Shown piece after piece: positions 9,538 to 15,615 of a stretch of 64,000 nucleotides of DNA (position 1 is the stretch's first letter; every line of letters starts with the position of its first letter). A model generated the notes under the pieces. That model had not been told where the DNA came from. It did no database searches and was given only the letters and a program-made list of their open reading frames with translations. The position numbers were made by a program, and so were the translations under genes. This DNA comes from Pseudotabrizicola algicola (GTDB lineage: Bacteria > Pseudomonadota > Alphaproteobacteria > Rhodobacterales > Rhodobacteraceae), in the NCBI RefSeq assembly GCF_010915705.1, contig NZ_JAAIKE010000001.1:1116001-1180000 (forward strand). Reading direction: 5' to 3'.

Positions 9538-10266
9538 CTAAAGGATCGGTCGCCGCGGTGACGGTTTGTCCTCGAGATTTGCCAGTTGCGCCAGAGCGTT
9601 GCGATCAGGAATGTGCAAAATGCCGCGCGACCAGTCCATCAGGCCGGCGGCGCGGAACCGCTGAAGGCGCTTGTTGGTATGCACCAGCGACAGGCCAAGC
9701 GCATCCGCGATATCCTGTTGGCGATAGGGCAAGGACATTTTTCCATCGACCACCAGACCAAGGCTTTCCCCGCGCCGGAAAATGCGCAGGAACGCCCAAG
9801 CCAGTGCGGCCGAGGCGTCGCGCTGCCCGATGGTCGCGACGGTTTCGCCCAGAAAATGCTCCTCGACAGCGGCAATCCATGTCAGATCATAGGCGCGCGA
9901 CGGGTTGTGCTGGAACACCGACCAAAGCCCGCTGCGATCAAAGACACAGAGCACCATCGGCGTCACCGCTTCGACGGAATGGCCCATCTCGCCCATCAGT
10001 CCAGCTTGCAAACCTATGAAATCACCGGGGAAAATGAGGTTCAGCACCTGCCGCTGTCCGTTTTCCAATGTCTTGTGACGCAGACCCAGACCACTCAGAA
10101 CCGTGTAGAGCTGGCCACTTGGCTCGCCCTCGGACAGTATTGTCGTGCCTCGGGCCACCGACAGTTCACCCTTCTTGAAGCGCTCCATGAACCGGATTTC
10201 GTCTTCGGTCATTGGCAGGAACGCATCGCATTGGCGCAAAGGGCAGGCGCGGCAGTTTGTCTTCAA
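9538..10266 (-). CDS. Crp/Fnr-family transcriptional regulator with FNR-like cysteines
   Basis: Cyclic-nucleotide-binding-fold regulator with a C-terminal Crp-type helix-turn-helix (RQQDIADALGLSLVHTNKRL). I place the start at TTG 10266 because GGAGG lies 5 bases upstream. A GTG at 10278 and an ATG at 10410 are alternatives. Cysteines C5, C8 and C13 (C-X2-C-X4-C) plus C107 mirror the four Fe-S ligands of E. coli FNR (C20, C23, C29, C122) in order and spacing. An oxygen-sensing cluster is therefore possible (inference). The recognition helix lacks the ExxSR of FNR, so the DNA site probably is not TTGAT-N4-ATCAA. It is divergent from the receiver-like gene. Confidence 0.88.
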   Translation of the reverse strand: MKTNCRACPLRQCDAFLPMTEDEIRFMERFKKGELSVARGTTILSEGEPSGQLYTVLSGLGLRHKTLENGQRQVLNLIFPGDFIGLQAGLMGEMGHSVEAVTPMVLCVFDRSGLWSVFQHNPSRAYDLTWIAAVEEHFLGETVATIGQRDASAALAWAFLRIFRRGESLGLVVDGKMSLPYRQQDIADALGLSLVHTNKRLQRFRAAGLMDWSRGILHIPDRNALAQLANLEDKPSPRRPIL

Positions 10267-10352
10267 GTTTTCCTCCACGACTATGTCATAGTTAAGTGCG
10301 CGAGGTCGATTTTGGTTCCATGACACATCTTTTGATTGTGAAAGTGGGTGAC

Positions 10353-10754
10353 ATGCCAAAGACGATCCTTGTTCAGGACCCCGATGTGCTGATCCGCCTG
10401 GACCTTGCACAAACCGTGATGGACGTCTGGCCTACCGCCAATGTCATCCTCTGCTGCGCCGCCCGAGAGGTCATTTCGCTGCTGAGCGGCGGGCAGAAGG
10501 CAGATGTGGTCATCCTGCGACAATCGCTGCGCAGCCTGCGCAAGACCGGTTTGGCAGGGGCGATCGGGCGTCCGGACATTCGCGTTTTGCTGACGGGGGC
10601 CGATGACGACGAAGCGCCGATGATCGCCGCGGCCGGGTGGCGGACCCTTGACATGCCGTTTACAGCGCCGCAAGTCCGGGCTGCCCTACGAGAGGCCTGT
10701 ACTGATCAGGGCCTTCGCGCGGAAAGCCATTGCAATGCCATTGGCCTGGGATAA
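10353..10754 (+). CDS. Degenerate response-regulator receiver protein
   Basis: A 133-residue single-domain protein with the receiver fold. Strand 1 (KTILVQDPDVLIRLDL) keeps acidic residues D9 and D11, and strand 4 keeps T81 (VLLTGADDD). The phosphoacceptor position on strand 3 is R56 (ADVVILRQS) and the conserved lysine on strand 5 is M101 (DMPF in place of KPF). It is therefore unlikely to be phosphorylated in the normal way. The start at 10353 fits the domain boundary. An in-frame ATG at 10320 would add 11 residues. It is followed 47 bases later by a HisKA_2 kinase, its likely partner. Confidence 0.75.
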   Translation: MPKTILVQDPDVLIRLDLAQTVMDVWPTANVILCCAAREVISLLSGGQKADVVILRQSLRSLRKTGLAGAIGRPDIRVLLTGADDDEAPMIAAAGWRTLDMPFTAPQVRAALREACTDQGLRAESHCNAIGLG

Positions 10755-10801
10755 CCTTCGCCTGACGCCGGGCGGGGACCGGACATAGGGTAGCGGACCG
10801 A

Positions 10802-11815
10802 ATGGAACAATTGCGACTTTGGGCTGTCGCACAGCGTAGCCCGACCTATCAGATTTGTTTCGCCCTTCTGGCGATTGTGATTTCAATTGCCCTGCGACAC
10901 TACCTTGATCCGGTCTTGCCGCCGGGCTTTCCCTATCTGACCTTTTTTCCGGCGGTCATCCTGACCGGCTATTTCGCCGGCACCCGCGCAGGGGTGATCG
11001 TAGCGGTGATCTGCGGCGTTGCCGCGTGGTACTGGTTCCTTGCGCCGCAGGGCAGCTTCGCGATGTCTTTCCAGAGCGCCGTCGCCCTGCTCTTCTACAT
11101 CTTCATCGCGGCAACCGAGATCATCCTGATCCATGCCATGCGCTACGCCCTGACCACGCTGGAGATCGAGCGGGATCGCTCCGACACACTGGCGCAAGCC
11201 AACAAGACCATGTTCCACGAATTGCAGCACCGCGTGTCCAACAATTTGCAGGTCGTGGCGTCTTTGCTGAAAATGCAGCGTCGCAACGTCACGGACGAGG
11301 CTGCGCGCGCCGCGCTCGAGGTGGCGACGGCACGGTTGCAGGTGGTGGCCAGCATTCAGCGGCAACTGCACAATCCCAAGCGTCAAAGCACCGACATGGG
11401 TCAGTTGATGCGCGATGTGCTGCCCGAGGTCGTCAGCAACTCGGCCCTGTCAGACCGCATGGTGCTGGATTTCGACGTGGAGCCTTTGATTGTCACCGGA
11501 GATCAGGCCACCCCCCTTGCCCTTATCATCGTGGAACTTGTCTCGAATGCGGTTGAACACGCAGCCCATGCCCATTCGGATGCTGTCACGCATCTGCACC
11601 TGACAATGCGCAGCCGCGGGCCTCAGGCCGAGATCATCGTTCAAGATGACGGCAAGGGCCTGCCCGCCGATTTCACACCGGAAAAATCGCGCAGCCTCGG
11701 CCTTCGCGTCGCGCTGCAGTTTACCGAGCAACTGGGAGGCAAGCTGGTGTTTGAAAGGGTCAACGGCACAAGGGTCACGCTGACGATCCCGCTGCATCCC
11801 GCCGACGGAAAGTAA
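10802..11815 (+). CDS. Membrane sensor histidine kinase (DUF4118, HisKA_2)
   Basis: Sensor kinase of 337 residues. Residues about 15-112 form four closely spaced membrane helices of the DUF4118/KdpD-like type, with almost no periplasmic loop. A coiled linker follows. The HisKA_2 dimerisation and phosphoacceptor motif is FHELQHRVSNNLQVVASLL with H143 as the probable phospho-His. The ATP-binding domain has VELVSNAVEHA (N box), VQDDGKGLPADF (G1) and SRSLGLRVALQF (G2). HisKA_2/HWE kinases often act in the alphaproteobacterial general stress response, and the PhyR-EcfG locus is 8 kb away. That link is inference. Confidence 0.9.
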   Translation: MEQLRLWAVAQRSPTYQICFALLAIVISIALRHYLDPVLPPGFPYLTFFPAVILTGYFAGTRAGVIVAVICGVAAWYWFLAPQGSFAMSFQSAVALLFYIFIAATEIILIHAMRYALTTLEIERDRSDTLAQANKTMFHELQHRVSNNLQVVASLLKMQRRNVTDEAARAALEVATARLQVVASIQRQLHNPKRQSTDMGQLMRDVLPEVVSNSALSDRMVLDFDVEPLIVTGDQATPLALIIVELVSNAVEHAAHAHSDAVTHLHLTMRSRGPQAEIIVQDDGKGLPADFTPEKSRSLGLRVALQFTEQLGGKLVFERVNGTRVTLTIPLHPADGK

Positions 11816-11824
11816 CCTTCCGCT

Positions 11825-12499
11825 TCACACCAGCCAGACCACACCCGTTGCCGCGATGCCTGCGACCATCACGGCCACCAGCGCGATGGTCAGACGGCCC
11901 GTGAGCATCGTCAAGGCAAGGGCAGCAATCAGGCTTGCCACGATCGATGAAGAAAACGGGATCAATTCCAGCATCGGCATTCCGAGACCCAGAAGCAGGC
12001 ACACTGCGGCAAGCGCAGGCGTCCACCACAAATCCTCGCCGCCGCCCGGCTTTGCCGGGGCGAGCCCGTCAAACCGGCGGGCAGGCTTGCGCAGCCAGAC
12101 CAAGGCCTTGCGCAGCAGCGGGCCGGGCAAGGTGCGATTGCGGATAAACTCCGGCAGCCAGACCTTGTGACGACGCAATACGATCTGTCCCGCGATCAGC
12201 GCGATCACGACGCCCCCCACAATGGATGCACCCGGCACACCGCTCACCGGCGAGATCAACAGCAGCGCCGGAACCAGCAGCACCGCCGCCATGGACGATC
12301 GCCCCATAGCATCCACCAGATCGCCGAGGGCCACCCGCTCGGACCCGCGCGCCGCCTGATAAAGCTGGGCAATCACGCCGTTCAGATCGGCGGCCTCCTC
12401 CTGCGGGTCGCTTCCGGATCGGGCCGATTGTGAGGTCCCGATGCTCGGGTCAACGGCGGCCTGCTGATCCAATCCTGCGCCGTCCTGATTGGCTGACAT
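11825..12499 (-). CDS. ExoD-family exopolysaccharide synthesis protein
   Basis: Inner-membrane protein of the ExoD family, named from Sinorhizobium, where mutants affect exopolysaccharide and alkali tolerance. The 224 residues have a hydrophilic N-terminus (1-48), the signature RVALGDLVDAMGRSSMAAVLLVP-like block around 55-78, and four hydrophobic segments (about 75-107, 160-178, 183-200, 205-222). It is convergent with the kinase (9 bases between stops). An EcfG-type promoter (12568-12592, minus) lies 69 bases upstream, so it is probably induced in the general stress response. Confidence 0.88.
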   Translation of the reverse strand: MSANQDGAGLDQQAAVDPSIGTSQSARSGSDPQEEAADLNGVIAQLYQAARGSERVALGDLVDAMGRSSMAAVLLVPALLLISPVSGVPGASIVGGVVIALIAGQIVLRRHKVWLPEFIRNRTLPGPLLRKALVWLRKPARRFDGLAPAKPGGGEDLWWTPALAAVCLLLGLGMPMLELIPFSSSIVASLIAALALTMLTGRLTIALVAVMVAGIAATGVVWLV

Positions 12500-12567
12500 C
12501 GTCGGCCCCTACCTTTCAACTCTGACCCAAGCACCCGTCCTGCGGGCGATTGCGTCCCATATGGGAT

Positions 12568-12592
12568 AACGCCAACTGGCTTGCAGGGTTCC
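12568..12592 (-). promoter_or_regulatory. EcfG-type promoter of the exoD gene
   Basis: On the minus strand GGAAC (12592-12588) and CGTT (12571-12568) are separated by 16 bases, an exact match to the alphaproteobacterial EcfG consensus GGAAC-N16/17-CGTT. It points at the exoD start at 12499. Confidence 0.85.
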
Positions 12593-12657
12593 CCCCGCAA
12601 ATTCTCTGGGGCCTTGCGCGGCGATAAGCAAATTTCCGCCATGTCGACGATGTGGGG

Positions 12658-12684
12658 GGAACCAACTGCCCCCATGATCGCGTT
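12658..12684 (+). promoter_or_regulatory. Possible EcfG-type promoter with long spacer
   Basis: GGAAC at 12658-12662 and CGTT at 12681-12684 point at the gene starting at 12731. The spacer is 18 bases, one more than the usual maximum, so activity may be weak or start-site selection shifted. It is divergent from the exoD promoter 66 bases away. Confidence 0.5.
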
Positions 12685-12730
12685 AGAAAGGGTGCTGCGC
12701 CGAGGGGCGCACCGTTCAAGGAGCGACACG

Positions 12731-13246
12731 ATGACCGGACCGGACACCTCGCCGCAGATGCCCACCTCCCCGCCCCCATCATCGTCACACCCCAAATCCC
12801 CCAGTCTCAATTTGCCGTGGATGCAGGCACTTATCCGCGCCGGGGCGCAACTGACGCGGCCCGATGTGGCGATGGCAGAGGCAGCCGGATCGGCAAAGGA
12901 TGCGGTGCATTATGTGCTCTGCGGTTCTGGTCCGGGCACGGTGGAAGCGGGGGCAGATTTCCTGACAGCCGTCGCCAAGGCGCGCCGACTGGTCGCGACC
13001 GGCGCACGGCGCGTGGTTTTCCTCACCTTTGGCGACACGAAGGATGGCCGCCTGCACCTGTCCCTCATCAGCTTTGCCCATCACGCCCGTCGGGCGCTTG
13101 TCACGAACCCGGCTGAGTTCGCCGTGGTGCCGATCCGTCGCCCCCGCGTGCTCGATGCGAGCACCGACCCGCAGGCCGAGGCGATGAGCGCATTGCGCAA
13201 TCCTTGCCAGATTGCCAACGTCTGGGATAGCCGCCAGCAGGCCTGA
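12731..13246 (+). CDS. Conserved hypothetical protein, stress-island gene
   Basis: A 171-residue soluble protein of unrecognised family. ATG 12731 is preceded by AAGGAG; upstream in-frame codons run through the putative promoter and are unlikely to be coding. After a Pro/Ser-rich N-terminus (residues 1-26) come MAEAAGSAKDAVHYVLCGSG, a helical AKARRLVATGARRVVFLTFG stretch, and a C-terminus ending NPCQIANVWDS. The part VVFLTFGDTKDGRLHLSLIS resembles beta strands of a small alpha/beta domain. No catalytic motif was recognised. The EcfG-like promoter and neighbours suggest stress induction. Confidence 0.8.
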   Translation: MTGPDTSPQMPTSPPPSSSHPKSPSLNLPWMQALIRAGAQLTRPDVAMAEAAGSAKDAVHYVLCGSGPGTVEAGADFLTAVAKARRLVATGARRVVFLTFGDTKDGRLHLSLISFAHHARRALVTNPAEFAVVPIRRPRVLDASTDPQAEAMSALRNPCQIANVWDSRQQA

Positions 13247-13304
13247 GGTCCAGGATATACGCCGCTGCCCTGTGGCGGCGCAGTTTCCGATCTGCCCATA
13301 AAGA

Positions 13305-13328
13305 AAAGGCCGCCCGAAGGCGGCCTTT
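13305..13328 (-). terminator. Rho-independent terminator after the DUF1328 gene
   Basis: A 10-bp perfect stem AAAGGCCGCC/GGCGGCCTTT (13305-13314 with 13319-13328) has a CGAA loop. Reading on the minus strand it continues into TTCTTTATG. It lies about 57 bases beyond the stop of the small gene at 13385. It may also stop the plus-strand gene ending at 13246. Confidence 0.78.
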
Positions 13329-13384
13329 CCATCGGGTCACAGGCCGTGACCCTTCTGGCTGACTGGGGATCAGCCAAAGACAAG

Positions 13385-13558
13385 TCAAACGGGCGGCTTG
13401 CCACGCACGGCGCGCGCGATCATTGCCACGACAAACAAAACGATAAACACAAAGAACAGGATTTGCGCGATCGAAGCCGAAGCGCCCGCGATACCGCCAA
13501 AGCCAAGGGCCGCTGCAATCAATGCCACGACCAGAAACGTCAATGCCCATCCAAGCAT
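13385..13558 (-). CDS. Small membrane protein, DUF1328 family
   Basis: A 57-residue very hydrophobic protein with two transmembrane helices. It begins [20 protein letters not shown], carries the Gly/Ala turn [12 protein letters not shown], and ends with a basic tail AVRGKPPV. This matches the DUF1328/YtjA family of small inner-membrane proteins. The start ATG at 13558 has AAGGAG nine bases upstream. It has its own EcfG-type promoter (13626-13650) and terminator, so it is a monocistronic member of the stress regulon. Its molecular role is unknown. Confidence 0.9.
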   Translation of the reverse strand: MLGWALTFLVVALIAAALGFGGIAGASASIAQILFFVFIVLFVVAMIARAVRGKPPV

Positions 13559-13625
13559 GGTGATCTCCTTCGTTGATCTGGTTCAACTGGTTCAGTTTAC
13601 CGCGCCGAAGCGCTCATGCAGGGTC

Positions 13626-13650
13626 AACGTGCGCTGCCCGCTCAGGTTCC
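13626..13650 (-). promoter_or_regulatory. EcfG-type promoter of the DUF1328 gene
   Basis: Minus-strand GGAAC (13650-13646) and CGTT (13629-13626) with a 16-base spacer match the EcfG consensus exactly. It lies 68 bases upstream of the start codon at 13558. Confidence 0.85.
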
Positions 13651-13770
13651 CGCCGCCTCGCATTTACTTTCCGGCGATGCCTGAACCCTGCTTTCCGGCG
13701 TGGATCCTGCCCGCGCGGGGGCGCGAGGCCAGAAGTCCGCGCAACAGGCCGCGGATTTCGATTTTCCGGT

Positions 13771-13795
13771 GGAACCAGAGGGGCTTTGCCGCGTT
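13771..13795 (+). promoter_or_regulatory. EcfG-type promoter of the PLDc_N/holin-like operon
   Basis: GGAAC (13771-13775) and CGTT (13792-13795) with a 16-base spacer match the EcfG consensus exactly. It lies 65 bases before the ATG at 13860 and should drive the three genes up to the terminator at 15589. Confidence 0.87.
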
Positions 13796-13859
13796 GCCTC
13801 GTCACAAGATCGTGGCTGCGCGCCACGGCAGTCTGGCGAAGCCGCAAAGGATACTCGTG

Positions 13860-14066
13860 ATGAACCAGCTCAGCATGTTTGAACTGTCCGGCTTTGGCGG
13901 GCTTCTCATTCTGGCCCTCGACTTGTGGGCCATCATCTCTGTCTTCGGATCGACCGTCAGCACCGGCAAGAAAGTGCTTTGGACGCTTCTGATCATCTTC
14001 TTGCCGATCATCGGCTTCATCGCGTGGTTCTTCCTTGGCCCGCGCGCCGCACAGCGCCGCGTCTGA
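13860..14066 (+). CDS. PLDc_N-domain small membrane protein
   Basis: A 68-residue protein with two transmembrane helices and the phospholipase-D N-terminal (PLDc_N) pattern: a first helix around GGLLILALDLWAIISVFGS, a short basic loop TGKKVLW, and the second helix LLIIFLPIIGFIAWFFLGPR. No PLD catalytic domain follows, so this is the stand-alone membrane form often found as a small envelope protein. ATG 13860 has AAGG upstream. It is the first gene of an operon driven by an EcfG promoter. Confidence 0.88.
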   Translation: MNQLSMFELSGFGGLLILALDLWAIISVFGSTVSTGKKVLWTLLIIFLPIIGFIAWFFLGPRAAQRRV

Positions 14067-14085
14067 ACACCGGAAGGGGTGACAG

Positions 14086-14466
14086 ATGTCGCGTTCGGGA
14101 CTTGAAGGGTTGATCGTGCCGGTGATCGACTTGCTGATGCTGGTAAAGCGCACGGTGACGCTGCGCATTGCTTTGGCAAAGATCGAACTGCGCTCCCGCG
14201 TGGGGGCAATCATCACGGCAGCGGCCCTGTGCCTGATCGCATTGGTTCTGGTCGTCGTGCTGCTCGGGCTTCTGGTTCAGGCCGGTCTTTTGGGGCTGGC
14301 GCTTCTGGGGCTGGGTCCGATCGAGGCGCTCATTACTGCTTCGGCCATTTGTGCCCTTCTGGCCCTGATCCTTGTTCTAGTGGCGCGCCGGCTGGTGCGC
14401 CGCGCAACGCTTCCCCTTTCCTCTCTTTCCGGGCCGGGCGTGACACCGCCCGCCTCCCACCCGTGA
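14086..14466 (+). CDS. Holin-superfamily-like (Holin-X type) membrane protein
   Basis: A 126-residue membrane protein. An amphipathic N-terminal helix (LMLVKRTVTLRIALAKIELR) precedes two long hydrophobic helices, about residues 42-68 and 74-99, joined by a short turn, and a Ser/Pro-rich tail. This is the layout of the phage-holin-family/Actinobacterial Holin-X proteins that accompany DUF883/DUF3618 proteins in many proteobacteria. The name does not imply lysis. It lies 19 bases after the PLDc_N gene and 22 before the next gene, in the EcfG-controlled operon. Confidence 0.82.
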   Translation: MSRSGLEGLIVPVIDLLMLVKRTVTLRIALAKIELRSRVGAIITAAALCLIALVLVVVLLGLLVQAGLLGLALLGLGPIEALITASAICALLALILVLVARRLVRRATLPLSSLSGPGVTPPASHP

Positions 14467-14488
14467 ATGCAATTTTCAGGAGTTTGTC

Positions 14489-15550
14489 ATGGCTCGCACC
14501 CGTTCCTCTGACGCCCTTTTCACCGAAGCTCGCGCAACCGAAGAGGCGCTTCGCGACGCCCTCGCGCGCCTGTCCAGCCGGCTCACCGGAAGCCCTGGTG
14601 CGGCGGACGACCTGCTTGGCCTTGCGGCCGGTCCCTTGGGTCAAACTGTTCTGGCCACTGCCGCCACCCGCGCCCTGCGCAGCTATCCCCTTGCCACCGT
14701 TCTGGTGGGGGCAGGCCTTGCCTGGCTGACCTTCGGGCAGCGGGACAATCAAAGCGTGACAGAGCGCGTCTCGGACACCATCGAAGAATGGCAGGCCCGC
14801 GCCGATGAAGCCCGTGAGGCCGCACAAGAGCGTTTGTCAGAACTCTACGACACCATGGCAGAGCGCGGACATGACGCGGCGGCTTTCGCGCGGGAAAAAG
14901 CGGCTGTCACCGCAGACCTCGCCGCCGATCTGGCCTCTGCCTTTGCGCACGGCCTCTCGGATATGAGCGCGGACGCCGCTGACCGCATCATCGCCGCCCG
15001 TGAACGTGCTTATGCGGCCTTCGCCGCCGGCGCGGAAGCGGCAGAAGACAAGTTGGAAGAGCTTGCGGATGACGCCGACGATCGCAACATCCTGCGTCGC
15101 CATCCCGTTGCCTCGGCCGCTGTCGCGGTTGCATTGGGGGCGGCTCTTGCCACCGCTTTGCAGGCCAACCGCCGTGATGGCGGCTCTTTGTCGGGCTCGG
15201 CCGAACACCTGATGGCAAAGGCCCGCAAGACCTTCGACGCGGAACGCCATGCCGCCGGCCGCGCACTGGGCGAGGCGGCAAGCGCCCTGCGAGCCCGCGG
15301 GACCGAAGCCGCACTGGCGATGGTGTCGGACCTGACCGACATTCTGGAAAGCGCCCGCGACAAGGGTCGCAGCGCTCTGGATGCCGCGGAAGATGCCGCC
15401 GCCGATGTCGAAAAATCTGCGCGCAAATCCTCGCGCCGTGCTGCCGCCAAGGTCAACGGCGCCGCAAAACGCGTCAGTGCCCAGACGCGCGAACGGCGCA
15501 AGGCCACGCAGCGTCTTGCCGACAAGCTGACCGGCGGCCGCCCGAACTGA
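14489..15550 (+). CDS. Long helical envelope-associated protein with DUF883-like segments and histone-like tail
   Basis: A 353-residue protein rich in Ala, Glu, Arg and Asp. Two short hydrophobic segments, near 63-82 (LRSYPLATVLVGAGLAWLTF) and 205-224 (RHPVASAAVAVALGAALATA), each preceded by a Tyr/His-Pro motif, resemble the membrane-binding end of ElaB/DUF883 proteins. Long predicted coiled coils lie between and after them. The last 60 residues are Lys/Arg/Ala-rich (KSARKSSRRAAAKVNGAAKR), like a histone H1 tail. It is the last gene of the EcfG-driven operon. A membrane-associated stress protein is the best guess. The duplicated anchor and basic tail are unusual. Confidence 0.8.
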   Translation: MARTRSSDALFTEARATEEALRDALARLSSRLTGSPGAADDLLGLAAGPLGQTVLATAATRALRSYPLATVLVGAGLAWLTFGQRDNQSVTERVSDTIEEWQARADEAREAAQERLSELYDTMAERGHDAAAFAREKAAVTADLAADLASAFAHGLSDMSADAADRIIAARERAYAAFAAGAEAAEDKLEELADDADDRNILRRHPVASAAVAVALGAALATALQANRRDGGSLSGSAEHLMAKARKTFDAERHAAGRALGEAASALRARGTEAALAMVSDLTDILESARDKGRSALDAAEDAAADVEKSARKSSRRAAAKVNGAAKRVSAQTRERRKATQRLADKLTGGRPN

Positions 15551-15588
15551 TCACGCTTTCCCCCCGCCTCCTCAAGGCAACCCCACCT

Positions 15589-15615
15589 CCCCGTGGCCTC
15601 GGCCACGGGGCTTTT
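15589..15615 (+). terminator. Rho-independent terminator of the PLDc_N/holin-like operon
   Basis: A 10-bp perfect stem CCCCGTGGCC/GGCCACGGGG (15589-15598 with 15601-15610) is followed by CTTTTTC. It lies 39 bases after the stop at 15550 and abuts the end of the converging phospholipase gene. Confidence 0.87.

Larger units (their letters stand above)
13559..13859. other. Divergent regulatory region with two EcfG promoters
   Basis: This 301-base stretch separates two diverging transcription units. It contains one EcfG promoter for the minus-strand DUF1328 gene (13626-13650) and one for the plus-strand three-gene operon (13771-13795). No further gene was seen in it. Confidence 0.75.

Noticed and set aside
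10291-10319. EcfG promoter before the Crp/Fnr regulator
   Set aside because: A GGAAC exists on the minus strand (10319-10315) but no CGTT follows at 16-17 bases.
14086-14466. Prophage lysis gene
   Set aside because: The holin-like protein is in a stress operon with no phage genes around it, so lysis function or a prophage remnant is not supported.
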